From: Linum tenue
Taxonomy: Eukaryota; Streptophyta; Magnoliopsida; Malpighiales; Linaceae
Assembly: GCA_946122785.1 (NCBI GenBank)
Contig: CAMGYJ010000004.1
Span: 56,738,679 to 56,802,678, forward strand
Direction: 5' to 3'
DNA: 64,000 nt
Under the pieces are notes generated by a model. That model did no database searches. It saw only the letters and a program-made list of their open reading frames with translations, and was not told where the DNA came from. A program made the translations under genes and the position numbers. Below are positions 45,487-56,469 of this stretch, in pieces (position 1 is the stretch's first letter; each line of letters begins with the position of its first letter).

Positions 45487-46622
45487 TCAAGAACAAATCA
45501 TCCGAAGACGATTATAAAGACTTTTATCAGGTCGGATGGACCTTAACAATCTATTTCTCTTGATTTTTAAGTTATTCATTTTATTTTGAAGTTGCATATA
45601 AAAATTAGTAAAATAATCAATGATAGTAGCCAATACAAAATTTAATAACATATAAATAAATAAATAAATAAATAAAAACATGAAAACTTTTGAACACATT
45701 TGATAATTAAGAATTCAAAAGACATTGGTATTTTCCGCAACTTTGTTTGGTTGTTTTTAATCAAATCCAAATGCTCAGCCTTAAGCAATCATTCACAATG
45801 TAATGTTGGAGCAACTTTTCACACAATAATAATGAGTTTGATTCTTCTGTCTTGTTTGAAATCTACAACCGTAAAAATCACATTGGGCCACATTCTTCTC
45901 ACTAAGTCAATATGTATCCTGACTGCCAAAATATGAAATATGTGGGCGCCAACCATCCTCATCATGCGAGAATAATATGAGATATTTCAAAGGCATTAAA
46001 CTCAGATGATATATACTCATTTGTTCTAGTCATGAGCTTGATATCGGACAAAAAAATAAGGGGAAAATGTTTTCTCTCAATCATCATCAACAATTAAAGC
46101 AACAACCTCATATGAAGATTGATGGTAAATCATATTCTCTACCATCTTCTACTCTTTAGAAGAAATTTAATTTCAACTTGTTGAACAATGGTGTCATTCA
46201 ATCTATCCCTTGCAAACTAAAATGTCTCTGCTAAGAGATTATTTGAATTTAACATCTCCTGCAATTGCTGAATAATGGAATTGCACAAAGGATTTGAAAC
46301 TCGTATTGTGGGGAAGTTCACACATTGCTTTTTCTACGATACAATAAAAAATTTGATTGATTCGAATTCCTTGTGGATTGTGTACTTCCACCCTTCCACA
46401 TCATTGCTCCCAATATTCACATTTGAATAATGGATTTCTAATATTAAACACTTCAAAAAATGCAATAAAATTAACACTCCACTATAATAAATACATTTTG
46501 TACAAAATTCTAACAATTAATAAATGAAGAAAATTAATACGGTAAATATCAATAAACTAAGAATATTTCAAGAACGCATCACAAGAAGACGATTATAAGG
46601 ACTTTTATCAGGTTGGATGGAC
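45487..46622. repeat. Pair of 55 bp direct repeats 1.08 kb apart
   Basis: 45487-45541 and 46568-46622 share AAGACGATTATAANGACTTT and TATCAGGTNGGATGGAC with about five differences. They bracket much of the Helitron N-terminal remnant. They may be the ends of a further insertion or of a duplicated segment. Confidence 0.7.
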
Positions 46623-47259
46623 GATGCAAGCACAGGGGTACTTGTTTTGATCAGAGGTTGGATTGATTAAATCAAAACTCGAACGTTAAACACCAAGAAA
46701 TGGAGTTTCTCGATTTGGATAGAACGGAAACGGATTGTCGTGCAATTCCACACCTAGGGAAAGGCTCGAACAATGTCAAGTCGAAGCTCGGCCACAATCA
46801 AGTGCGATTCTTGATTGATACGAAGCACACTTCGAAGTTGGATATAACCAACTACAAGAGCCAAATTCTTGAGCAAAGCTCCAAGAACTAAGGTTAAACT
46901 TTTCAACAGATAAAAAAAAACTAATGTTTACAACTCAGTTTAAGCTTTAAATAGAAAAATAGAAATCTAAACTAACAAGGAACACAAAATCTAGCTAGGA
47001 CACAAACAAAGGAAAACGAATTCTAAACAGAAAAGGTAAGAAAAATCGTCCAAACAACTTTCTTCCTTAACAAGCAAATCTACCTTCCTGTACAAGTAGC
47101 AAAACAGGCCTACATAGCTATTTTGAGCTCATGGTTCGACATCCTAGGAGCTTCAACCTGGTCATCCAATTCCTTGATGTTGTTTAACAAGACTTGTTCT
47201 TTCATTCCCAACGCCTAGCTGCACTCGAATAGCTCCCAAGCTCTTTTAATAACCCTCCA
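46623..47259. repeat. Dispersed repeat family R2, copy 2
   Basis: It contains CACACCTAGGGAAAGGCTCG followed by CGAAGCTCGGCCACAATCAA, then a GATTGATACGAAGC phrase, in the same order as at 50280-50400. The plus-strand ORF here (46700-46891) has no known motif. Confidence 0.45.
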
Positions 47260-47267
47260 ATATAGGT

Positions 47268-48098
47268 TAGGGTTGGGAATCTAGACCAAACCGTATGGGG
47301 AACCGTAGTCTAGACCGTATCGTATGGTTTGGTCTGGAACGTGAGAACAAAACTATGATCTGGTCTGGTTTGCGGTCTCCTCCTTTAGCTTGTGGTCTGA
47401 AGTGGTCTGGATCCCGGTCTACCGCAGTAAACTGTAACAGACCGTGACACACTACCTACCAATTCAGACCAAAATAACTAAATTAAACCTTCATTTCTGT
47501 ATTTGAAGAACAAAGTTAGTTGATTTTTCATCCCGTTGAGAGCCAACAAATTGCACAAATGATTACTTATGCATTATGTCATTCTCAAAGAACCACACAA
47601 AAACCAGAAAGATTCCTAAATAATATTCACCGACAATGGCTAGACTAGGGAGTCGATAAAAGATAAACACTAGAAAAAAATTCATTCACTTGGATGAGAT
47701 AAGGAAAATTGTTGAGAGATAAGCGACCATCTTGGTGGTTCAAAACGACCTCGACGTCATCATGATGGTGATCTATAGCGAGAACCTTCTGGATCACCCG
47801 AGAGAGGGAGAGAACCTTCTCATTTTAATTACGATCACTAGATTTTTGTTTCACTTGCATATTGGTCAATGGAATTTTTATTTTTATAAATAGCGGCCAT
47901 GGGTTGGAGGGCAGATTTTTAACCTGGTCTGCCTGATCCATACCGTACCGGACTGCACCGCACATGTGTGGCCTGATAGGACAATATAGTATATGGTCTG
48001 TGTCCATGGTCTGCGTCCCAGTCTCTCGGTCCGGACCATAGATCTTGTCTATGTTCTGGTCCGAACCGTACCGCACCGTTTTCCAATTCCCACCCCTA
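47268..48098. mobile_element. hAT-like element G, 831 bp, GGTCTGGTCCGG repeats
   Basis: The ends are TAGGGTTGGGAATCTAGACC and the complement of TAGGGGTGGGAATTGG. The 8 bp flanks ATATAGGT (47260-47267) and ATGTAGGT (48099-48106) differ at one base. The subterminal words are GGTCTGG, AGACCGTA, CCGTACCG and GGTCCGGA. The centre is AT-rich. Confidence 0.88.
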
Positions 48099-48109
48099 AT
48101 GTAGGTAGC

Positions 48110-50180
48110 TCGAAACTGCCTCCAGACTTGGCCAAATGTAGCAAGCTAGCTCCCATTCTCGAATACGAAGAATCTGGGAAATGCTATAAGCAATTCACGA
48201 ATTAGCACACTTGCGCAAGGGAGTCTAGTTTCTTTGATCATGAACATCGTTCTTCGGATATGACTTTTGAATCTCAAGTACCGGATGAGGCATCCGAGAG
48301 ACTCCATTGTCTTTATTTGGGACTTGACCACAAGTATGATTTCTATGAAGAATCATCGGTGGAGAATGGAGATCTTACATCTTGATCTCAAGGAGTGAAG
48401 TTCGACGAAAAGATTTTAAAAGACGCACTAGTTGGGAGGAAACCCAACGATTCAGTTTGCGTATCTTTTCCTTTTTCTTTTTGAATAATTGATTAAGCAG
48501 AGGATTAGAATTGCATAGATGATGATTGACAGGACTTAGCCCTTGCCTTGTCTAGTTTTTTGGATGTTTGATTGATTTAGATGAATGATTAAGCTTAAGG
48601 TTTGTTGAAATCATGATCTTCGTATTTAGGGCAAAGATCGCGGTTAGCACGTTAGAGATCACGGCTGCGATCTTTTCCGTGCATATTTAAGGGAGAGCTA
48701 CACATTGAAACCATGTGTAATCTCTCTATCTCATCTTTTAGATCTCAATGCCATGTTTCCCAACCTTTCTTAGCTTGTTGAGCATACTTTCTCTACTTGA
48801 CTTTCCAACGTCTTTTGAGAAGTAATATCAGGATTACCAACATGTCTTCTAGCAAGATAAGGTACTCTTTTTCATTTTCCTATATTTTAATTACCTTATT
48901 TGGCTCAAAGTTTATTGAGTGCTTTGGGAACCTTTAACACTCATCTAAACTTCGGCATGACTTCGTGATGCCATAGGATTGTTATCTTTGCTTTAAATGG
49001 TTTTGCTATGTATTTTGGGAGACCTTGGTGGGCTATTTCATGCATGTTTTAATATTTCATAGACCGCCCACCAAGTGTTTGAAGAAATTACCCAGGCACG
49101 CGGTTTTCATTTTCTTCAATCCTATTCATTGAGTATCAACTTCATTGCACTTGTTTACCTTGTTTACTTTATTTGAGTTGGTAGAGGAGATTATAGGATT
49201 ACTCCTTTTTGTTGAACTATATCTCCCTCTAGTTCCTCCCTTTTTCCCAAGTCTTAGTTTAACTCAAGTGTGGGGGAGCTTAGAGAACTGAAGTTCTTTT
49301 TATGGTATGTGATGTTTGGAGCATTTTATACTACTTGTTTTTATGGATAACCTACAAGAACAAGGTAATGGCGCGTGTAGAGAGTTCTTCCAACATGGAA
49401 AGTTCTCAAACTTCTCATCCTCGCTACGACCATCGGAAGAAGAAAAGCAAATCCAGTTCAACGGAAGTAGTTGTTGAAGAACTACACCATCACTATCTCC
49501 CCATCTAACAAGGGGAATTTATCAAGAAAGTCAAGCCAATGTTAGAGGTGTCATGGATCATCTTACTCATTTTTATTCGGACAATGTCCTCTTACTTTTT
49601 AAGACCAAACTTCTTTGACTTCAAGGACTTCCTCTTGGAGAGAGTACATGTCTCAACTAGATACTCTTTGAACAACTTGGGATTGAGGACACACTTCGTT
49701 CCAAGATTCAAAAGTTGGAGTGGATTAAATTGTTATCCATTACAGAGAATATCTACATAGTACTTGTTCTGGAATTCATTAGCACTCTTACCATTCTAGA
49801 TATGCAAGGTGTCATCGACCTTCAAGACAATATCCAAATCAGAATAGGAGAAGAACATCGCCAATTGGCGATCAGGGGATTTACAAGACCCATGGATATT
49901 TACCCAGCGAATTTTGTCGACTCAATGGAAGCTTTTGCTGCCTTAACAAGGTAGTCTGACTTCCCATGTTTCAAGCGTTTCTATGAATTCGAAGTCAAGA
50001 AGTCTAGCAGTCGACCGTGGGATGTCAAGCTATTGAAGGATAGTGAGATGAAAACAGAGTGGCTGTTAATCCAACATGTGATTTCTAGGTCCGTGGGTGG
50101 AAACAACCGAATCAAGAGCAATTTGACTGCTAGAGACGTCATTTTCTTCCAAAGCATGCATCTGCAGCAATCGCTTCACC
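48110..50180 (+). mobile_element. Athila-type Ty3/gypsy fragment (post-pol region)
   Basis: It includes the phrase GTTGGGAGGAAACCCAACGA (48435), a well-known landmark after pol in Athila-like elements. A T-rich spacer and the AAGTGTGGGGGAGCTTAG phrase (49266) follow, then the ORF described separately. No LTR can be assigned. The fragment stops at about 50180 where R2 begins. Confidence 0.55.
49368..50180 (+). pseudogene. Athila ORF1-like protein remnant
   Basis: It begins MARVESSSNMESSQTSHPRY with a basic Ser-rich leader and is broken by a stop at 49506-49508. Downstream frames give LGIEDTLRSKIQKLEWIKLL, IVLVLEFISTLTI, NIQIRIGEEHRQLAIRGF and SDFPCFKRFYEFEVKKSSSR ... ISRSVGGNNRIKSNLTARDV. This follows the order of the 'Arabidopsis retrotransposon ORF-1/ATHILA' family (PF03078): W..L......Y..LV.EF..T, F..G...R.L, S.I..P..R.L...I...I.GR. 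The role of that protein is unknown. Frame breaks show it is inactive. Confidence 0.55.
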
Positions 50181-50199
50181 TAGGTTTGGCAATTTTGTC

Positions 50200-50480
50200 C
50201 ATCTTCAAGTGAAATGAAACGGAACATCAATTTTGTCCATCTTCAAGTGCTGTGAACTTGGATAAAACGGAACCAAAAGGACAAATCCACACCTAGGGAT
50301 AGCTCGATTGGGTTAAAGGGTAGTTGCTCGACCACGATTGAAGGGACTATTCAATCGATACACAAGCTCAGCAAGTTTGGAATCCACCAAACCCAAAACA
50401 AGTCACAACTAGCACAAACCAAACGGTTTCTTTTCTATTCAACGAAGTCTGAATTTCTACAAAGAAAACCTAACACAAAC
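50200..50480. repeat. Dispersed repeat family R2, copy 3
   Basis: A doubled phrase CATCAATTTTGTCCATCTTC lies at 50190-50245, then CACACCTAGGGATAGCTCGA, a TTGCTCGACCACGATTGAA phrase and AATCGATACACAAGC. It matches copy 2 in order. Confidence 0.45.
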
Positions 50481-50492
50481 CTAATGTAACTA

Positions 50493-50971
50493 GGTATAAT
50501 ATGCCCCTCTACTATGCAATTTTATCAAACATGTCTCTCTACTATTTTTTACATAAAACATGCCCTTATAATTTGAAAAATTTATCAAACATGCCCTTAT
50601 ATTAAAATTTTCATTAAAAATGGTCAACCAAGGTTGAACTGAGATTCACACGACCCGACATCGAAAATATTGGGGGTGAAATGTCAGTTTTTCCTCCTCA
50701 TTTATTTCTCCAGACCTCGTTAAAGTGAAATTATCAGAGGTATTTGACTATACAAAAGAAACAAAATAATTCTAAAGTGAAATTATTAGGAATGTTTTAG
50801 ACATATGTGTCGCCCAAACCAAGGTTCGACCATGGTTGATGGTTTTTTTATGCAAATTTTAACAGAAGGGCATGTTTGATCGTTTTTACAAAGTATAGGG
50901 GCATGTTTTATGTAAAAAATAGTAGAAGGGCATGTTTGATAAAACTGCATAATAGAGGGGCATATTATACC
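50493..50971. mobile_element. MITE with GGTATAATATGCCCCTCTA ends, 479 bp
   Basis: The right end is TAGAGGGGCATATTATACC, the exact complement over 19 bases except small differences further in (CATGTTTGATAAAA against TTTTATCAAACATG). The interior repeats the phrase ACATGCCCNT several times in both orientations. No clean target duplication; the GG...CC ends resemble the Mutator-type MITE at 2349-2609. Confidence 0.75.
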
Positions 50972-53190
50972 TATAACCCTATGATTATCGAAGGCTCTAT
51001 TTAGGAGGGCCTCCAGCACACCCTTTTAGCCACCCATGTTAACAAAGAAAAGCATAGCCTAGTTAGATCACATAGTATAGTGACATCAATGTATTCCATG
51101 ACATCCTTCGGGTGTACGACTCATCTTGACGTCGAACTATTATCTAGCCAATCTAAGGTGTTGGTTTATAATGTGAACTAAACTAATTAAACAAGGAAAG
51201 AAACGAGAACGATCTAAAAGAAATACCGTTTGAGAAGACAAAGTGTCGATTATATTTCAAGCTACCTTCAATGCTTGCCAAGGGTTAAATCCATGAAGAA
51301 TCAGACTCATTCATCTATCACTTTATGGAAAGCCCTAATTAAATTGAGCTTCTACCTCAATGGCCATGCAATTAGGGCTCGTGTAACCATGGCAAAGAGA
51401 CTTTGGTACTACTCGCAATCCCGACTACCCAATCAATGCATTAAATATTAGGACTATACTTATGAACTACCTCACTATTAGCTAGTGAGATGTCACACTA
51501 TGGAGGGATCATGTAGTGCTTCTCCTCCGCAATCTCCAAATCTAAAGTGCAAACAACTTGGGTCCAAATTTCATGCAATTCCTTGATAACACATATAACA
51601 TGTAGTGTAGTGTAGTGTAGTGTAGTGTAGTGTTTTGGTCTAGCCACCCATTAAATCCTCTCAGATTTATGGTGGCACAAACCCTATAAATTCGGAGTTT
51701 CTACTATTCAATTTCTAGGACCTTACAAGCACACAAATTAGAACCAAACAATCATGCACCTTGAAATGTATAGTCATAGATAGAAACTGGGAAACAAACC
51801 AATATTCACAAGTCCTTACAATATATTCCCTATCAAGCATCTACTCAAGGTTCAATGCAATCAAATGATTGTTTAAACCAAAAAAAATGTGAATCATAAA
51901 AGCGTTGCATAAAAGCATCCGTTTCTGTGTCCGAGGATGGAAGAAGAAAAGGAAGAGAGTGAGTTTTATCTTTCATTTCATTTTACCACATCAACAAGAG
52001 AAGAAGAATCAATATTTCACTTACCTATATAAAAATGGGTGGCATCCCATTAATGTAATCAAACCCATAAGAGGTCAGATGGAGGTCCATAGTAATGGGC
52101 CACATGGTTTGACATTCTTTTGGTCTGATGGTGGCTCCTCATTTGGACGCATTGTTGGTTTATGCGCTATTTAAGCCCATAACAATTAACAATATTACCT
52201 AGATTGGTTAGAACTTAGAAGAGACACGTGAAGGGACGGTTCAAGCAACAATTGCGATAGTAGAAGGGATGCCAATATTGATCCTCCGCTAAATCTTTAA
52301 AAGTGACAGTTCTAGCTAAGGCTAATATAACAGACCTCCCCTAACCTTCATGGATATTAATATTGATCTTATGCGCATTTTTACCCTTAACTATTTACTA
52401 TATTAAGTGAAATATGAGACATTTCAGGTTGTTTATTTGTGTTTCTCATGTACAAGAACAAATCTACGAATGTATTTGTATTTATTTTGTATACAAATCT
52501 ATATTGAGAAATAATTAAGTGATATGTGGTTGACTGTTATTTAGTATATGTATTGTTATTAATATTTGTTATTTTAATTATTAATTCCAACATGAACCTT
52601 AAAATATTACGATTTTAATTTATAATTCTTATTTTACCTAAGTTTTCTATTTTGCCCAAAATCACGATTTTGACTTCATTGACTGTAATATATGCATGTA
52701 TTTTTCTTCTTCCTTATTTTTTGAGGGACCACCAAAATTATTCAACCTACAAACAATATATTTTTAAATTCAAACACTTAAATATTGCATCTTACTAGAA
52801 TATATAATTTGAATGCATCAATTTAGAGAATCCTAACTACCAAATAGGCTTAGTATCAAGTAACACGTTTGGCTAGAAAAAATACAACATTTAGTATTTG
52901 TTATTCTCCAAATATCACAAACTAGTTATTTGATAAATATTAGTAAGAGGGATAGCATTCTCCAAATACCAAGCGATTGTATTTTTTGTTTCAATTATGT
53001 GCTCGTTATTATTTTCTTTAGTAAACCCCAAACAACTCTCCCCTTTTCAATCAAACTTTTTTCTCTTTTCTTCCCCAATTATCTCCATAACCATTATTTG
53101 GTTCCACCACTTACATTAATTATGTACAAAACTAACAAAGACTCAATATGTTTTGACACACTATTTTATTAAAATGGCCAAGATATGAGG
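50972..53190. other. AT-rich intergenic stretch
   Basis: It holds a (TGTAG)6 microsatellite at 51601-51632. Short ORFs (51230-51451, 51905-52174, 52930-53172) show no recognisable motif. No other feature supported. Confidence 0.45.
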
Positions 53191-53199
53191 TTAAGAAGG

Positions 53200-53875
53200 G
53201 GGAGCGGTTACGGTGCTAATTGTACAAGAGTTAGCACCATCCTAAGTCCTAACCAAGAGTTAGTAGTGATTTAGCTTAGATGTTGTATTGATTTTATAAT
53301 AATCCGTAGTGATTTCGTTGTTTTTAGTATCGTTTTTTGCTAGTTATCACGGTGCTAACCCCTATAAGTAGGAATGGCAATGGGGCAGGTCCGGGGCGGG
53401 TTTCTTGGTACCCAGACCCGCCCCGTGGCAGGTCGGGTCCAGGTCGGGTAATTGATCACGGGTCGCGGGTCGGGGCAGGTCGACCCAATGGGTATGCAAT
53501 TTATATTAAAAACATTAGAAAGATTCGTTATTTTTATTATAAGACTAAGAAAACAAACAATATTATGATAATTGTAGTTAAATTATTGGAGAAATTGAGG
53601 TTTTCACTAATTTACAACTTTCTTATAGCTAAAATATGATGCAATAAAAGGAAAATCCTAAGTAATTTAACTAAAATTACATGTAATTTGGACAAGAACG
53701 GGTCGAGAATGGGGCGGGTCAGGGCAGGTCGGGTCGATAAGACTACCCATGCCCGCCCCGCCCCGCCTACGGGGCGGGTCGGACCCGCCCCAAAACAGGT
53801 CAAACAGGTCGGGTAAAACAGGTCAGGTCGAAATTGCCATCCCTACCTATAAGGGTTAGCACCTAATCCCATCCC
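53200..53875. mobile_element. Mutator-type MITE hosting element H
   Basis: The left end GGGAGCGGTTACGGTGCTAA and the complement of the right end, GGGATGGGATTAGGTGCTAA, agree at most positions. A perfect 9 bp duplication TTAAGAAGG lies at 53191-53199 and 53876-53884. Without element H and its duplication it is about 190 bp long. Confidence 0.85.
53369..53845. mobile_element. hAT-like element H, 477 bp, GGGGCGGGTCGGG repeats
   Basis: The ends are TAGGAATGGCAATGGGGC and the complement of TAGGGATGGCAATTTCG. A perfect 8 bp duplication CCTATAAG lies at 53361-53368 and 53846-53853. The subterminal words are GGGGCGGGTC, GGTCGGGT and CAGGTCGGG. It is nested in a Mutator-type MITE. Confidence 0.92.
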
Positions 53876-53938
53876 TTAAGAAGGACAAGTTGGTAAAATA
53901 ATAAACTAGTATTTGTGTGGTAATAAGTTCCAAATAAC

Positions 53939-54746
53939 CAGTGTTGTTGAAATTTAACTGAACCGGTTGGTAGGACTGGTAAAATTGGGACTTGCCATGA
54001 ATTCGGTTTGGAATACCTAAGCAACTGCCTGTTTTGAACCAATTGATCGGCTAACGGTTCGAGTGGTTAATCGCCAAATCCATTCGAACCGACTAGCCAG
54101 TTCTGAACAACAAACTATCTTTAAAAAAAAAAAAAAAACAAAGCAAAAGAGGAAGAAATCACGCCTGCTGGCGCCCTCTGTAGCCTAGCCACTACCGACG
54201 CCATCCACCTTCTATTGCCCACTGCTATTGATCCCCCTGCGGACGAGAAGGTCTATCTCTCCACTCCCTCTCTTACCGCTGTATTCCTCGAAAATGAGAA
54301 GGCATGATTTGCGCCGCACACCATTGTTGCCAGGGAAAGGAAGAATTTAGGAGTTGAATGATAAAATAGAAATGGGATCCATGCCTCCTTTGTGTTGAAC
54401 GTGGCTAGGGTTTTGGCAAAGTGTTTGGTAGGCCAAATGCGCTTCATTCTGTTGGACCAATTGGGCTTTTGAGATATGCGATCTCTGCCTCCTTTGCCGT
54501 TGCCCGTTAGTTACTATTTTTTTTTTTTTAGCAATATGCATTTTTATAATGCCCTAAATACTCAAATTAATCAATACTTTTAATAGATGTGGTATAATAT
54601 TTTTTTATTGGTAGAGTGGTATAATCTTTTCGTTTATGAGGTAACGGTTCATTAACGATTTTTTAATGGCTTAATACCGATCGAACCATCAAGTGTGAAC
54701 CAATTGTTATATTGGTTCATACTTCATTTCGATTTTGACAATAATG
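53939..54746. mobile_element. hAT-like element I, 808 bp, CAGTGTTGTTGAAAT end
   Basis: A perfect 8 bp duplication CAAATAAC lies at 53931-53938 and 54747-54754. The left end CAGTGTTGTTGAAAT and the complement of the right end, CATTATTGTCAAAAT, agree at 11 of 15 positions. The subterminal words are AACCGGTTGG, GGTTCGAGTGG and CGAACC. The centre has a GC-richer block (54160-54330) without known motif. The TIR differs from the TAGGGNTG set. Confidence 0.75.
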
Positions 54747-54754
54747 CAAATAAC

Positions 54755-55229
54755 AGGTTTGATAAATACTACATCCAAACAATTAATTTCATGATGAATC
54801 ATTCATTGTTCTTTACAATAAACTATACTGAACTATTGGTCCATAGATGTGCTAATAATAACAAACAAACTTAGGGTGCTTTCATAACTTATTATGAGAC
54901 AATGGGGATGTTTCTAAGGACATCGACACAAAATATTAATTTCCAGTTTCATTATAACTGGTGTCGGAGTCATAAGATCGAAAAATGTGTCCTTTTATAT
55001 GTTATAAATATATGAACAAATATATTTTTTAAAACTTAATATTCATGTATTCATTCATAATTCAACGGTTTTGTTTCTTAGTCACTCTTCGCTTTCTCTC
55101 TCTTCATTTTCTCTCTGAATCTCGTCCCGATTTTTCCTCTGATGGCTGCCGTCGCTACCGGAGTCCCATCGGGCACCATCAGTGGCGGTATCGCTTGGGC
55201 AAATCTTTTTAGCATCAACCTTATTGTCC
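54755..55229. other. AT-rich intergenic stretch
   Basis: No feature recognised. A GC-richer patch at 55120-55200 precedes the LINE ORF1 remnant and may belong to its leader. Confidence 0.4.
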
Positions 55230-55740
55230 ATTGGAGTATTTTGAACCTGAATATGTGGATGGTTTGCTTTGCATCCCTAAGTCAGTGATTGAAGAAGGTG
55301 GGAAGAGGTGGGAACACTATTTCGTCGAACAATTCCTTGCATCTTCGGCGTTTCTTTCGTCACTTAGGTATTGGGCGAACTAGATTTAGGATAGAGAGGG
55401 TGAAGTGCGGGTTTCATGGTTGGAGGAAAAGCTCGTACTATTTCAATTTCCTTCCTCAACAGTCTGTCAATGGGTGTTTGAGAGCGGCCATTGACATCAT
55501 AGAAGTAACATATTTTTTATTGCATAAATGGGTGTCTGGAATCCAACCACTTGCCATTGATTATTCAACCTTGTCGTGATGGGTTAAGCTTTCAAATCTT
55601 GCTTCGGGGTGTATGTCCAATGAGGATTTGGGAAGGATTGAGAGTTAACTAGGGAAACTGTTGTGTATGGATCTTCCACCACGCAAGGTGACTATGGTGG
55701 GATTCGGCAAAGTTTGTGTTGGCATGTGTAACGAAGCAAT
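55230..55740 (+). pseudogene. LINE ORF1-like (DUF4283, gag-like) remnant
   Basis: Across frames it reads FVEQFLASSAFLSSLRYWA, VRVSWLEEKLVLFQFPSSTV, CQWVFESG, LHKWVSGIQPLAIDYSTLS, then after a TGA WVKLSNLASGCMSNEDLGRI and LGKLLCMDLPPRKVTMVGFG. This is the order of the DUF4283 domain (GKFL..RP....L...W.....V....L.......F.F.......VL..GPW, L..W.PG..P......PVWV.L..LP......E.L..I...LG..L..D). Such domains precede zinc knuckles in ORF1 of plant LINEs. Stops and a frameshift are present, and ORF2 does not follow. Confidence 0.6.
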
Positions 55741-55744
55741 TGAT

Positions 55745-56468
55745 CAATGATAACACCGTATTTATACGTACTTTTGCCCCTCATTTCTTAATTTTTAGCT
55801 TGGTTTTTATCATAAGTGGACTATTTTGTGTTGAGTTGTGTTACTTTGTCACATTCAGGTCCTAGCACGTAAAGTGAAGCATAGGCGCAAGTTTCAAGTC
55901 AATCAGAGATCAATTGGTGACGCGGGGGAATAAACTTAGGCATGACCCAAAGAAGAATGGATTTCTACCTCATTTTATGGATAAATAATCATGTAAGCTT
56001 GTCATGAGACTTCGAGCATCTGGGATCAAGCGGCACCTGATTCGGAGTCCGGACGAGAGAGAAACGAAGAATCAAAGACAAGACACCCGAAACTGTGAAA
56101 TCCCGGTCACGAGGTTCCTACTCCCCAATAGGGATCTTATAAGGGAATTCCCCTTTTGTGCAGAAAAGTTACCCGAAGCATTTTGATGATCCCCGGTCAC
56201 CAAATCCACTTCCCTAATAGGGGAACAAGACTAGAGAACGTCCAACAGCAGGTATAAAGGCCCGTTTTGTGCGTTTTTGGAGGGATGAGCTGGGTTTTGG
56301 ACACCAAACACCCAAGGGACGAATGCTAGAGTGAGAGGACGAGAGGGCAATTATGGAGCCTTGGAAGCCGGAGGAACAAGTCTGGACTTGAAGACTGATC
56401 ATCTGAAGATTCTTACTGCAATCTCTCTCTTCTCTATGGAGTAACTTCTCTTCACTTAGATTTTGAGG
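55745..56468 (-). repeat. Dispersed repeat family R1, inverted copy, cut at its end
   Basis: It is the reverse complement of the 22020-22580 region over much of its length: TCAATCAGAGATCAATTGGT, GGCGCAAGTTTCAAGTCAAT, GACCTGAATGTGACAAAG and CTTCTCTATGGAGTAACTTC. The match stops at TTTTGAGG (56468), where the next element begins. Confidence 0.65.
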
Positions 56469-56469
56469 T

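Larger units (their letters stand above)
42600..46330 (-). pseudogene. Helitron Rep/helicase (PIF1-like) pseudogene with two hAT-like insertions
   Basis: Minus-strand motifs appear from high to low coordinate. Near 46290-46040: LQEMLNSNNLLAETF..ARDR and EVVALIVDD (the block ahead of the helicase). Near 44850: LFVDGLGYMEDIS (decayed Walker A). At 44740: VVLCIASYGIAGLLI. At 44058-43980: AHSRFHIPIEFDSNQ. At 43940-43750: VVWDTPPMSHKHNIEAVDRT and VFDGDFRKTLPAI. At 42850-42600: ILHIGDGVG, ISIPASLSI and YRAILASPIEIVSTINNCVV. This is the order in plant Helitron helicases, which unwind DNA for rolling-circle transposition. Walker A lysine is lost, stops are frequent, and elements E and F split the gene. 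Helitron ends (5' TC, 3' hairpin-CTRR) were not located. Confidence 0.85.

Noticed and set aside
51601..51632. TGTAG repeat as telomere-like sequence
   Set aside because: Plant telomere repeat is TTTAGGG; (TGTAG)6 is a simple microsatellite.
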